Part shown: positions 10,706 to 22,432 of the stretch, in pieces
Layout: each line of letters starts with the position of its first letter
Numbering within the stretch: position 1 is the stretch's first letter
DNA from: Eriocheir sinensis
Lineage: Eukaryota; Arthropoda; Malacostraca; Decapoda; Varunidae
DNA: 64,000 bases
Assembly: GCF_024679095.1 (NCBI RefSeq)
Contig: NC_066553.1
Coordinates: 3,275,494-3,339,493 of the forward strand
Direction: 5' to 3'
Position numbers and translations under genes: made by a program
The notes under the pieces: model-generated
Seen by the model: the letters and a program-made list of their open reading frames with translations, nothing else
Told to the model about the DNA's origin: nothing
The model's database searches: none

Positions 10706-13695
10706 GTGCCTACATGCTTTATGCACACGTAAAATAAAATAACGTGTTGTGAATCGCCAAAAATATCATGGCCGTTGTCACCCAGCACCGGACGGAAACA
10801 AGTGAGCCGCGCGAAGTGTCGGAGTCTGCCCGCCGCTGCAGGCCGCGACGCCGCGTTCCGCTTGGTTAGGGTCTGGTGGCCGTGAGGCCTGAGGCAAGCA
10901 GCGGATCATTTCCAGTGATACCCGAGCGGCGAGGCGCCCTGCTGCCACGAGTTCTGCACACCCGACTTGTGGCGAGGGAAAGGAGAGGCCAGCGTCCCAT
11001 TCCTGTCTTCTTAAAGGCTGGCTAGAGGTAACATTGCGGCTCTTCCTGTCATGTAATTGACTACTTTATAAATATTGTGGCTTTTCTTGCCATTTGGTCA
11101 ATTCAATGTGTTAGTAAACATTATGACTAACCTTTGCTAGCGATTTCAGTGCCGGCAAGATATCGAAATTATGAAGATGCCAATGCGTTATATATAATGT
11201 ATGGCTGTGCGTGGCACACTAAAAGGTAAATGACAGGTAAAAACAGTGGTAGTGGTGAAGGAAGGGTCACTACAGTGGAAACAGAGAATGTTGCGGCAAC
11301 TGAGTCAATTGTGTTGGGAAAAAAAGTGACTGTTGAATTTGTGGTCTATCAAGTACAGAATGCCTCGATGGAGGTCTCAAAGTGATGACTAACAAGTTCA
11401 AGGAGGAAACTCCTAAGCGAGAGTGAGGAAATTTAGTGTTTCAGGAGCTGTATTGCTAGATACGAAATTGTGCAAACTGTTTTGTACTGTGGCAAACTGT
11501 AATGTAGGAGTAGTTAGTGCGGCGCTAATCAAGCTGTCATTAAGATTGTTCGTGTGGTTTGCGATAGTGGACCTGTTACTGTGTTTGAGGGACGAGGAGC
11601 AGGACGAGGACGAGGAGGGGCGAGGAGGAGGGAGAGACAAGTTGGGGAGAACCCGGACGAGTGGAGGAGGGGGAAGAATATGAAAAGTCCAAAGGGTGAG
11701 AAGGTCCAAGAGATGTGTTAGAAAGGTCTTTAAGGCTTTGTGTCAATGCATTTTGCTCTGTTAGGCGTGAGGGGCGGTGAGGGGTGGCTGTGAGGGGTGG
11801 TGAGGGTGACAGATCGTGATGGTGATGTACTGAAGGAGACATCTTATATACTGGAAGAGGTACATACTTGGAGGGAATGCCATCATTGTCTTTAGAAAGG
11901 TAGACAAACTGGTCTGTGAGTGGGTCTAATTTTACTTTCTGCAAAACGCGTCTCATTACTTTGGACTTAACATTAGGAAGTATGGAAACCGAGCCTATGT
12001 AATGTACAATACATGGTAGTTACATTCACTTTAGTGCTCTGTGTGGTTATTGGAACAGCAAAATGCAGAATATGTGTTATGAAGAGAGAGAAGACGGGCG
12101 TCCCTATCACAGTGCCGAGCCCATGCCCTGAGGTGGCCGCAAGTGAAGAATACCAAGAATGCTGCCTTTGTTTGGCAAGACAGAAAAAAACACGGCTGCT
12201 CCAGTTGACATGCTCAGGCACACACGTGGGGGTGAGGGGGTGGGGGCAGCTATGCACGTCCATACCATGGTAAGATCCGATGAGTGAGTAGCAAAATGTA
12301 AAGAATATGACCCAGTTTAGTGAGTGAAGGTCGCAAAGCTGACACGCTCCGTGCTCCCATGCGGTGGTGTCCCCGCGTGCACGAGGGACGACAGGGGGGA
12401 GACGAGTCCTGAACGTGACGAGGGTCTACTCGAGGCAGCATTCTTTTGTTCTTCAGCCAAAAGCAACAAGAGTCAGTTTGACATTCCTTCGATATCCCTG
12501 CCAAGTAAAGTGAAGCATTTAACAGGCGGCCAAGCAGCCGGTGCGGCACGCGACCAGAGCCCAGGGCGGGGCCGCGTAAGTGCAAGAAGTCGAAGCAGTC
12601 CATGAAAATTGGGTCACCGTTTTGCTCGGTCAAATTTTCCCGAAGAGAGCGAGTGTGGTGGCCACACTGGCTCGGGTCAGTTAATAAGGCAGCAGCAGCG
12701 TTAGGTCAAGTGGTCGGGTTAGTTTAGGGTCATGATGAGGAAGAGTTTAGAAGAGAAGGGATCCCAGTTAACCACTCAGTGAGAGGCAGAGTTATCGGTG
12801 GAGAGTATCTGCTGATCGTATTTAGTCAGGTGGTTGAAAGTCGAACGGTTAGGTGGAAAAGAAACTAAGAATAACCTAGCGTGTATAAGTGGATTGTGCA
12901 GATGTCGATTTATTGACAAATTCATAAATTATATACCGACAAGGTATCTTGTCTTTTATATTATTTTTTTAGAGGAGGATTTTAATATAAATTTAGGAAG
13001 ATCCGAAAGTAAGTTTGAGTTGGTGAAAGATTGGTGAGTGGAAACAGAACACGATGCTTAGAGAGAAAACATTTTGGAATATTAATTCAAACTACTTTGT
13101 TAACTACAAGTGTGTTAATTGAGTGCAGGCGTGGTTTTTTGTGTGCCCAAGTGAGCAACAGAAGCCAAAACGAAACAAGTGTTACACACGCAGCACAATA
13201 ATAGTGAGATCAGGCAACACACACACTCGTTCGTGGTTTAGGGGCTGTGCACAATTATCTGTCCTTTATACATTGGCAGCCATAATTTCTGTAACACTTT
13301 AAGTCACCACTCTCTTCGAATAATCAATGATATTCGAATGGATGAGGAAAGCCGCGTCAACGCGTGTCACTAATGAACGACTTCGTTATGAGAAGTGAAG
13401 ATGACTGTGAACGACCCCTCGGGTTAATAAGTGGTAAGGAGGAAGCCCAGACTACCCACGACCCTCCAGGCTCTTCATGGGGATCCAGGGTACAACGAGA
13501 GGCTTCAGCATTTTGGAACGACCATGAGCAAGAAGTGGGGATGCAATCCTCTCAGCTGAGTCCATGAAGCATAATTACATTTAAAGGGAGAAGTAGACAT
13601 AAATGCTGGGCCAGGAGCCATGCTTCCCAGATCATCAAGAATGTGGCCAGGGGGTCGTGGAGGGCAGCTGGAGCTGTGGTAAGTGGCTCAAGTAC

Positions 13696-13779
13696 CAAGG
13701 GTGGGAAGCGGTGCGCTGACTGGGGTCACGGCGTTAAAATACTCCAGGTACATGTACAGGCTGAGCATGACCGCCACAC
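13696..13779 (-). CDS. nAChRalpha6: nAChR exon 8 copy VI, strongly divergent pore cassette
   Basis: An 84-bp exon-8-like cassette, one codon shorter than the others but still phase 1-1. It encodes VAVMLSLYMY, LEYFNA, VTPVSAPLPTL after the split Gly. It keeps 9' Leu, 10' Ser and 11' Leu, the Pro of the TM2-TM3 loop and the P-x-L ending, but replaces 6' Thr with Ala, 8' Leu with Met, 12'-14' with Tyr-Met-Tyr, and puts Glu at 16' and Tyr at 17'. Acceptor TTTGGCAG and donor GTACTT are at the homologous places. There is no stop or frameshift. It could be a specialised pore exon or an exon drifting without selection; the open frame and kept borders favour the first, but only weakly. Confidence 0.75.
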
Positions 13780-14857
13780 CTGCCAAACCCAGACAATTTC
13801 ATGTCATTAACAGGACACATTACCTGCCATGAATCGGATGCTGTGGAGGATATCTCTATGAAGCGGCCTACTGATTGTTTCGGAATGAAACAACAAGGTA
13901 AGGAAGCTTTACACTTGGTGCTGCACCGAAAGTTTTCTGACTTACACTTAAAAGCATGTGTCAGGAGGGAGGTATGTGTGCTGCTTCATACAGAGCTCAT
14001 CACGATCACATACAGCCGTTGATTGTTAAAAAAAAGACCAAGAATTCTGTTCCATCCTCTAATTCAATAACAGCCACTGACCTCGGTCGGTTTAGTTGCT
14101 TCTCGAGGGGTAAAGTGATAAATTTGCTGAAAAAATCATTGGGCTCCAAGTATAAACGAGTTGCACAGCCGTCAGTCAGGCCTGATGGTCATGAGAGACG
14201 TTAGTCTGAAATTTAGCATGAAAGGGCAATATTGGCGGACATTTCAGAGGAATGACACCTGAAATTATTTGGGCAAGATTAGGGATAAATCATGAATGCT
14301 AAACACCTGTCTGAGGTCCACTGGTACACACCACTGCCAGACACTTCGTATTGTTAGGGCTAGACTGTAGCTGTCTATTGGGGCTACTCTCTGTGAGTTA
14401 GATGAGTGTGACAGGAATCCATAGCTCTGTTTGGTAGACATTTTTCTTGACTTGATAGCAAAAGATTGACTAGACAGAGGCGATGTGTGATTTAAGTTAA
14501 TCTGAAAATTCATCATGATGTTCATAGAGACATTAAACTTATCCCTTTAGTTTAAATGAATTTATGCACAAGCATATTTAGTATAGTGAATTAATGACCT
14601 CTAAATGTAAGCTATTACGACTTTCTATGAGTTAGATAGCAAGTGATTTGCAGTACAGTAAAACTACATATTAGTGGGCAAAATTGACCGAGGCAAAACG
14701 CAAAACATTCGTGTCCTTGAAACGGGTTCTGCAGCAGTCATGAATACAATACTACCGTCTGGGCAGGTTGTATGGAGGTGTTCGACGGAGAAGGAAACGG
14801 GCTTGAAAAGGGTGTAGAGGGTGAGATTATGGGCAGAAAGGCTGGGTAGCAGCTAAC

Positions 14858-14944
14858 CTAGAAGAGGTACCGCCTCCGAGGTTTGGGGTAGTGTGTCGTT
14901 AATCAATTGAGAGAACACACAGAGCGAGAGCAGAACGGTCACGC
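14858..14944 (-). CDS. nAChRalpha6: nAChR exon 8 copy V (TM2 pore, TM2-TM3 loop)
   Basis: An 87-bp cassette, phase 1-1, encoding VTVLLSLCVF, SQLIND, TLPQTSEAVPLL after the split Gly. Pore position 12' is Cys instead of Thr, 16' is Gln, 18' Ile and 20' Asp. The TSEAVPLL ending resembles one of the insect alpha6 exon 8 variants as I remember them. The acceptor ends CACACAG with a poor pyrimidine tract, and the donor is GTTAGC, weaker than the GTAAGT type, so this copy may be used rarely or under activator control. The frame is open. Confidence 0.9.
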
Positions 14945-15442
14945 CTGTGTGTTGCCGGCCCACGGTCCGACCAGGTTCCGGTGTCAGAGAGAGAGAGGAG
15001 AGAGATTAAACACACCGTCTAGAGTGCGTTTTCTTTTTTTTTAAATTGCATGGACTACTTGACCCAAAGCATTTATCGTAAAGTGGCAAGTACAGCTTGG
15101 AAGCGAACTTCAAGTGATGGAGGAGACAGAAAGAGACTTACAGAAGGGAAGACATGAGAGAGGGGAAGAGGTGAATCCGACGAAAATTTTACATCTCAAT
15201 CCCTGCTCATTCTTCAATTTCGGCCTCTTTAACTCCGCCATGCTACTTGTGGTAATTTGAATATGGAAGGAAGCTGAATTTTTCAGCTGGTAGGGAACAC
15301 ACTGAAGCACTTGGGATACAAATGGAATGCTAACAATGTACACAATGACTCCAGTATTAGATTTGTTCAGCTATTTGGCAGATACAAGGGGTTGAAGGGA
15401 GTGCCAATTGTGGTAATATTGCGTCCTTGGGCAAGACTGTCC

Positions 15443-15522
15443 CAAGCGAGCAGGGCACAGCATCGTCGGTCAAATCCTACTTATGGTCAATGAGAAGACA
15501 GAAAGGGAGAGTACAGTCACAC
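15443..15522 (-). pseudogene. Exon 8 pseudoexon (broken TM2 cassette)
   Basis: The minus strand keeps a good acceptor (GTTCTTTCAG) followed by GVTV-LSLSVF, then SLTIS, an in-frame stop, and a frame-shifted remnant of the loop (DDAVP and a terminal LG). Compared with the 87-bp cassettes it has lost about 7 bp in two or more indels, and the donor GT is gone (GGACAG in its place). It lies in the array between copies IV and V, in the same orientation. This is direct evidence of exon loss in the array; it cannot be spliced into a functional channel as it stands. Confidence 0.8.
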
Positions 15523-16670
15523 CTGAAAGAACAACAACACCGGAAAGTAATCTTAGGAGAGAAAAAAGGTAATTGGGAAGTGATACCTTGAGTACACTAA
15601 GAAAAACACACCGACAGTTACGGGGCTGCGCCGAGGCCGTGACGCACACCCAATGAAGTCACTTGGCGGGTCTCGGGGCGCCCGGGAATGAAGAGCAATC
15701 AGTAACAGCCCAGCGGCTTCGCGTGCAGCCCCGCAACGTACAATAATAAGCCTACGTAGTGGGATATCAGTGTCTTAAGATAAAGCAAGAGAATGTCAAC
15801 TGAAGGAAACCATAAGTATACGTAATAAAATAAAACATCAATGGCTTTTCTGACCCAAATATTTAAAAAAATGTAAAGAAAGTAAAGACACGAGAAGGGA
15901 CAAACTGCTATATGGCAACTGAAGAATACCGATTAAACACTGACCTGCTAAACCAAACAAATGCAGACTCAGGACATAGTTTGGGGGAGGGGCGGAGGGT
16001 TGAGCCATGTGGGACAGCTAACTTATCTCTATCATGGGTTGGTTTTATAAGTTTGATTTATACTCAGGATGAAAATTGGGGGAAAAATGGGGTTGTGGTC
16101 AATATTTCTCCTTTCATGTGGATTTGGTGGTCATTTGAATCATTTTACAAAGTACCGAATTTACGCGATTTTGAGCGGTGATAATGTGGACGGTGGAAGT
16201 CTGAAGAAGTGATATATACTTTTATATTGTTGTATTTTAATATGTTTTAAAAGTTTTAGTTTATATTTTTTAAACTAATTTACATGTTGCCATGCTGAAT
16301 TACACATATTATCTCAGAGGACACAGCAATTCTTGGAAGCTTTTTTTTTTTCTTCTCTTGTTATTTTTAGTTTATTGTTATTTTAAGATCTAAGACATCC
16401 ATCATCCATGAATTAAACACACTGGAGGAACAGCGAAGTGACACCAACAGTAACGGACACCTGAAAGAACACGAATTAAGGTGAACGTTTGTGCGTGACC
16501 CGCGACTCTTGGCCCCTCCCTCTGTGTCACGGCGCCCGCCAACCGGGGCTGACGAGGAACACTGGCCCACGTGCGGCACGCGGGCCTGAGCTGAGCTGAC
16601 GCCCGCTCGTGAGGCTGACAACAACAACAACGTGACATGGGCAAAGGCTGGCTGTGTGTCTTAGAGAGAT

Positions 16671-16750
16671 TGATAGATAGATAGATAGATAGATAGATAG
16701 AAAGAAATAGACAGATAGATAGGTAGATAGATTGAGATATAGTTAGATAG

Positions 16751-16794
<44 letters not shown>
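16671..16794 (+). repeat. (GATA)n and (AG)n microsatellites
   Basis: GATA units with variants at 16671-16755 followed by (AG)n. Further GATA-like motifs continue to about 17.0 kb. Confidence 0.9.
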
Positions 16795-16796
<2 letters not shown>

Positions 16797-17165
16797 TTAC
16801 AGAGAGGCATTCAGTCGAAGAAAAAAAAGATACAAAGAAACAAAATGAAGGAAAAATATTTAGAAAAAAGTGAGAGAGACTATTTCACCGAATCTTGGGA
16901 AAATGGAAATAAGAAAACGGAAAATAAGAGAAAGTTTATTAGGATGATAGATAGACAGATAGATTAATATAGACAGACCGCTAGAGATAGATAGGAAGAT
17001 GAATTAGGAGAAAGTGAGAGAGAAAGAAGAGAAGAGAAAATAAGAGAAGAGAGCATAGCAGAGCAGAGGGAGGCGAGCAAGGGGCTGGTCGGTGCGAGAG
17101 TCACATCACAAACAGTCGAGTAAGCTACTGCGCGGTGGGCGAGCGAGGTGCTGCCATGGGTCTAC

Positions 17166-17252
17166 CTAGCACAGGCATGGCGTCCGAAACTTGCGGCAGC
17201 GTCTCGGTCACCAGATTGTGGAAAACTGTCAGGGAGAGGAGAATGGTAACCC
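17166..17252 (-). CDS. nAChRalpha6: nAChR exon 8 copy IV (TM2 pore, TM2-TM3 loop)
   Basis: An 87-bp cassette, phase 1-1, encoding VTILLSLTVF, HNLVTE, TLPQVSDAMPVL after the split Gly. It is the copy most like the standard arthropod alpha7-type pore: NLV at 16'-18' and Glu at 20', with the LPQVSDA loop. The only odd residue is His at 15'. Acceptor CTTGCAG and donor GTAGAC are intact. GC-rich codons contrast with the AT-rich copies. If one cassette is the ancestral or default form, this is the best candidate (inference). Confidence 0.95.
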
Positions 17253-18316
17253 CTGCAAGAGACAAGGATGGCAAAGGAATCAGTGAAGCACAGTAGTTTT
17301 CAGAGACCACGAAAGCTGTCGCCACGGGACGGGACGGCTTTCGGTGTCCTCTGCTGGTGTGTTGTGTAGTGGGTGGCGGCAGCAACTTGGTATGTGTCGT
17401 GCATCGGGACTTCTCGTGTCCCAACAACAAGCTTAAGGCTCCAAGTTGGTGTGCTGGAAGATTGTTTGGATGACTGCCGGGCGGCGGCGGGGCGCCTGGA
17501 CCGAGGGCGTGAGGGTGGGGCAGCAAGGGCCGCGCTAAGGCAAGGATCTCAGGCGCTGGTCCTCGTCCGCCAGACAGCCATAGGGGCCAATGAATATGTT
17601 TAGGTTTTTATGTACATTATTTCATGTGGAGATTACGGTGATGATGTTCGTGGCAGTGGCAGTGATGGTGACAGTGAGGATGCGAATGGCGGAACGGAAC
17701 GCACGCTGGCGGGCGTGTGGCAGCGTACAAGGAGCGCAGCAGTTGCTAGTGCATGGAGTTTCTCGTCAGCTGAGTTAGGCAGGGACTTTTCCTCCTTTTA
17801 TAGCGCGTCACTTGCATGTCAGTTCCGTTATTTATGAGCTTGGGTAGCTTTTTAGAAAGCAACATATAGTGATGGAACAAATTTAACGAATTAATGGACT
17901 AATATTAAAACAAAATATATATATTTATGTCATGTATGGATTCGTCCCCCTCAGTAGTCCAAGTATGGAATGACTATGTCACTTTTGGGAGCCCGTTGCC
18001 ATGTACACAACTGAGGTTGAGGTTTGCTCCCGCCAATTATCCTCATGGCAACGGAAGAGTGGGGAAGTGGTGGTTAGGGTGTGGGAGGGTGTTGGCGGGT
18101 GTCATGCAGAGAGTTGACAAACTTTTAGGGAGTCGGGAAAGGGGAGAAAGAGTTGGTGGGAGGAGCGGGCCCGATATAGAGATGGAACAACACAATTTAA
18201 GTCGAGCCGAACATTCGTACAGTGGCGAAGGATGAATGCTTTTTATTATTATTATTATTCATAAACAGATAAATATAATAATATGCTGTTGGTGACCCCG
18301 GTAGAGTGGGCTTTAC

Positions 18317-18403
18317 CTAGGAGTGGCACGGCATCGCTTGTTGTTGGCATGGTATCATTCACCATGTTTGAGAATACAGTCAAGGATAGCAAGATGGTAA
18401 CCC
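18317..18403 (-). CDS. nAChRalpha6: nAChR exon 8 copy III (TM2 pore, TM2-TM3 loop)
   Basis: An 87-bp cassette, phase 1-1, encoding VTILLSLTVF, SNMVND, TMPTTSDAVPLL after the split Gly. Pore residues 9' Leu, 10' Ser, 12' Thr and 13' Val are canonical; 16' is Asn, 17' Met and 20' Asp, giving an acidic outer ring. Acceptor ATTTCAG and donor GTAAAG are intact. It shares the MPTTS loop with copy II and the PLL ending with copy V. The minus-strand frame is open through the exon and its borders. Confidence 0.95.
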
Positions 18404-18629
18404 CTGAAATAATAATCAGATGCAGAGAATGGAGTAAGAAAGTAAAAATCAACTTGTGTGTTGGTTTGAAAAAGAAAGAGGGAAAGGAGAGAGAAAGATG
18501 ACAGACAGAAAGAGTGCTAAAGGTTCCAATGGTGCTTAACGCTTCAAAAAAAAAATATTCCGCATTAAGTATTATTGTTAAAAACTACTTGATGATGGTG
18601 AAATGGCATGTTTAAGCCTCGGTTCCTAC

Positions 18630-18716
18630 CTATTAAGGGAACAGATTCACTGGTAGTCGGCATAGACCCATTTACCATGTCAAGGAAGACAGTGAGTGAA
18701 AGCAGAACAGTCACAC
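18630..18716 (-). CDS. nAChRalpha6: nAChR exon 8 copy II (TM2 pore, TM2-TM3 loop)
   Basis: An 87-bp cassette, phase 1-1, encoding VTVLLSLTVF, LDMVNG, SMPTTSESVPLI after the split Gly. Pore positions: 9' Leu, 10' Ser, 13' Val (all canonical), 16' Asp, 17' Met, 20' Gly. The acidic residue thus sits one turn lower than in copies III-V. Donor GTAGGA and the acceptor CGTAG are present; the tract before the acceptor is purine-containing and looks weak. It lies only 226 bp upstream, in transcript order, of copy III, the closest spacing in the array, suggesting a recent local duplication or steric exclusion of joint splicing. Confidence 0.93.
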
Positions 18717-19374
18717 CTACGAGACAACGAAGAGAAAAATAAGAATAAACGGGTTAACATTACAAGGTTAACATTCACCTTAAGCAAGAGAGTTGAGGTT
18801 CTGTAGGCGAAGTGGCATACAAATCTGTAAGCTTAAGTATTCTACAGGATAAAATGCTTTAGAATAGGGAGTACAAATATTATATACACTTAGGGAAGTT
18901 CCATAATACGTACAGGAAACAAGGAATAAGGTTTGGAGAGATGGAAATAGTAGTGGTGGTGGTGGTGGAGGCAGTGGTGGTGGTGGTGGAGGAGGTGGAG
19001 GCGGTGGTGGTGGTTTAAAGGATTGGCTGAAGGAATTGGAAGTGAGTAATCTTTTTCACTCTTAATCTGGGAAATTTTGACACTGGTAAGAGCTTGGTGG
19101 ATGTGAAAGGTCTCTCGGAGCGCTGGTCGGCGTAGACTCGAGTCCGTCCCTTTGTTGCTGCCTCCAAAGGTCTTCCTGAAACCTAGCGTCCTGTCTAACC
19201 TCTGCAGTCAGTCTCCCGCCGTGCCGTGCTGGGCTACGCGGTGCAGGGGGGCATGCAAGGCGCTTCGCCCGTGTCAGCTACCGTTGGTACTGGACTGTCA
19301 GGGTGCGTCTAGTCTAGAGTACTGCGGTGGTGGTGTGTACGTGGAGGTCAGTGTGTAGGCTGGTGGTGGCAGTG

Positions 19375-19375
19375 T

Positions 19376-19414
<39 letters not shown>
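19375..19414 (+). repeat. (TG)n microsatellite
   Basis: About 18 TG units. A GGT-rich stretch lies at 18.95-19.02 kb. Confidence 0.9.
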
Positions 19415-19418
<4 letters not shown>

Positions 19419-22370
19419 GGTCAGGGCGTTGAGGGGTCCGGGTTGTCCCTAGCGTCGTGCACACAGTCAGAGTCGCTGCTTTATTTTGTTTGTTACTCGA
19501 GGTTGTTTGTTTTATCTCATCACTTGTGAGTTAGAGAAAACGGCTTCTTGTAATTACTCGAGGTCAGACTAAGCTATTTAATTGGAAAGACTCATATGAT
19601 CTTAAGACAGTAGTCTAGATATTTAATTTTTAGTGGTACACTTAGCATGGTTACTTAAATTTGGGTGTTGATTCTTTTAGATTACTCAGGCATTGAAAGT
19701 AAATTTTGAGTTTCTTTTAATAATCATTTGCCATAGCATATATTTTTTTTTATTAGCATCAGCGTTATTTCTTAAGGGGAAAGTAAGGTTTTGGTTTTAG
19801 TTAAATCATGTCAACAAAAATAGTAGTTAGGTTTTTGAGACTATTAACTGTGACATGTTTTTAGTATACATTGCCCGTCAAAAACATTACTTAGTTAACA
19901 GGAAATGATCACGCACTGAACTTCCTGGCGGCCATCAGGTGAAAGGTCCCACAATCATCTCAACAAAGCTGACACGTGGGCTGCCGACAGTCTCGGGCAA
20001 GTGGCTGACAATCGCGGCGTGAGAGTCTCGCGGCGACTCGCTGTGAACCATCAAGATTGTCTGGGATAGCATTGTGCCAAGACTCTCCAACCTTAGCTTT
20101 TTCCCCATGATGTGAAGTGGATCTCATCGCGTTGCTCTCCATTGACAAAACACTGAGCGTGAACATCCTGGCAACGTACGGCGCGAGGTGATCTGATGGT
20201 GTGTTGTGCGACTCGACATATATGGATGCATCATTTCAAAGTAACTGTAACTGTACTGCAAATTTGTACCACAAAGACTTTTAATATAAGTAACAATAGC
20301 ATACGCTACTGCACGTAACTTACAGATCTATGCTAAACATTGATAATGACCTATTCTAATGACCATACCAATTAATATCACAACATTTCATCTACTTAAA
20401 AATAGTACTAAGTCAATCTACCAGGCGCGCTCTACGGGTTACGAAGCTTTGCTGTGTGTCTAGAGTAGCCGGAGCTGATGTTGGATTCACTTGTGGCTTT
20501 GTCAAAGTGTTCATGAGGTCACCGCCGTCAGATGGCAGCACTGTTGTCCAAGTCTCCGTCAGCAGCTCTGACCGCGAGCTGCGCTGAGAACAGCCTCTCA
20601 GAGCCCCACCGTCGCCTGTCTCCGAGCACTCGTGACTTGCAGCTACGAGCCTCAGACGTCAATGGAAGTCAAGGTCATTTTGCAAGTGACGCTCAGGGAG
20701 ACATCTAGTGGCAGGCCACCACCACGGCAGCTGAGATCAAGCTTTGACTCCACCACAATCCATCCAGGTTGTGAAGTGTTTGGCTCAGTTGTAGATCAGT
20801 ATGTACACAGACACACGCACAGTATGGACAGAGGTTACAGTGTGTGTTGAGAGTTGTAGGGTGACGCAGCGTCCGGCAGGAAGTGGCAGGCAGGGGCTGG
20901 CGGGCATGCACGCGGCAGAGCGGTGCCCGGGGGCTTCAGGGCAGACGCTGGCTCGATCGGGGGTGGGGGGTGATACTGCTTGCAAGACACTGAGTGTGAT
21001 TATTACTGGGAATCAGTGGGTGATGCTTTGGGAGTTTTCCTTTTGTTTCATTGTTGTTATTATTAATATTAACATTACTATTTTTGCTTCTTGATGCATT
21101 AAGAAAATGTCACACTTGTGGAGATGGCAGGCTATCGGATGAACAACATGGCAGCATTGAGTCACTCTAGAGGGATTTAGGAGCCAGTAGTGGGTGGGGG
21201 GCGAGCCAGCGCCGCGGCCTGGGAGGCCCCGGGGCGGGGCAGACAGCGGCAGGCGGGGAGGGCCGGGCGGGACGCGGCAGCGCTGCATGAGGGTCAGTGG
21301 TAGTGTGGAGGAGCTGAGAACACCAACAACACACTTCGTCTAATGAAGTGATCTAGGAATGCAACATGCAATACCTTGAGGGCTAAAAAGAAGAAAACGA
21401 AAATATTAATTCATGTCATGGCAGCCGTGGGAAAGAGTTGTCGAAGGAGAGATCATGAGACAAGAGTCTCACATGACAGTCTATGGACAACATGACTGTT
21501 GATAGTGACAAGGCAATCTTTGCAGGTTACTAGGAGGCTCAATAGAAAGCTTTAGAGTGGACCAAAATGTTAGTTAGTTAGAAGGACGGAGGTATTTTAT
21601 TGTGCTTTATGAGGATTTCACTCGTGACCAAGTGACTGAACCCTGTGTGTCGCGGCGCCGGGGACGAGCCCGGCATAGCAAGGTCGGGCCGGGGCGCGAG
21701 GCGTGAGCCCGTCCCCCGAGGCGACACGCGCTGAAGGCTTTGCGCGGCCTGGCACACCAGGCGGCAGTCAGGTCTTTAGGGAGGCCGAGTGTCCGTGACT
21801 CGCGTGGGTGCGAGGATGACTCATGGCTTTCATGTCAAAAGGTTCAAGAGGAAGTAGCTCAAGAGGCAGCGACTGACCATGCAGGAAGCAACAGCGCAAA
21901 TGATCCATTAGTTATAGCCATTTCACCATCGCTGAATTTTGAAGTCAACTATTTAGTTAATTCAGAGACAATGCTTTAAGTAACTGTGCAGTTGTGGTTA
22001 ATACTAACTTGTGTTGTCGGGGAAAGAGACATATTATTAAGCTCCTAATTGTAAAAGGTGAAGGAGTAGATGCTGTCCAGGAGGAGAGGATTGTTAGTCA
22101 CAACACATAAGACCCTGGTAATCTATCACTTGGCTTAAATTTAAGTTCAAATACCTTAACATTATCTTATCACTCTATAGGTAGTCTTTAAACGCTAAGA
22201 TATAATTATACTGTAAAAATTCACTTTTATGGGATGTACCATGAATAAACTTGTAAATCAAAATAAAGCACGTGGCGTCACCGCCGCGGCCTGCCTGGCG
22301 GCACGGCGGCGTGCTGGCAGGGCGAGCAGGGCAACGCACGCACGCAGGCACACACGCGCGTGCACACACA

Positions 22371-22380
22371 CACGCACACA

Positions 22381-22428
<48 letters not shown>
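22371..22428 (+). repeat. (AC)n microsatellite
   Basis: An AC tract with a few CG interruptions at its left end. Confidence 0.9.
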
Positions 22429-22432
<4 letters not shown>

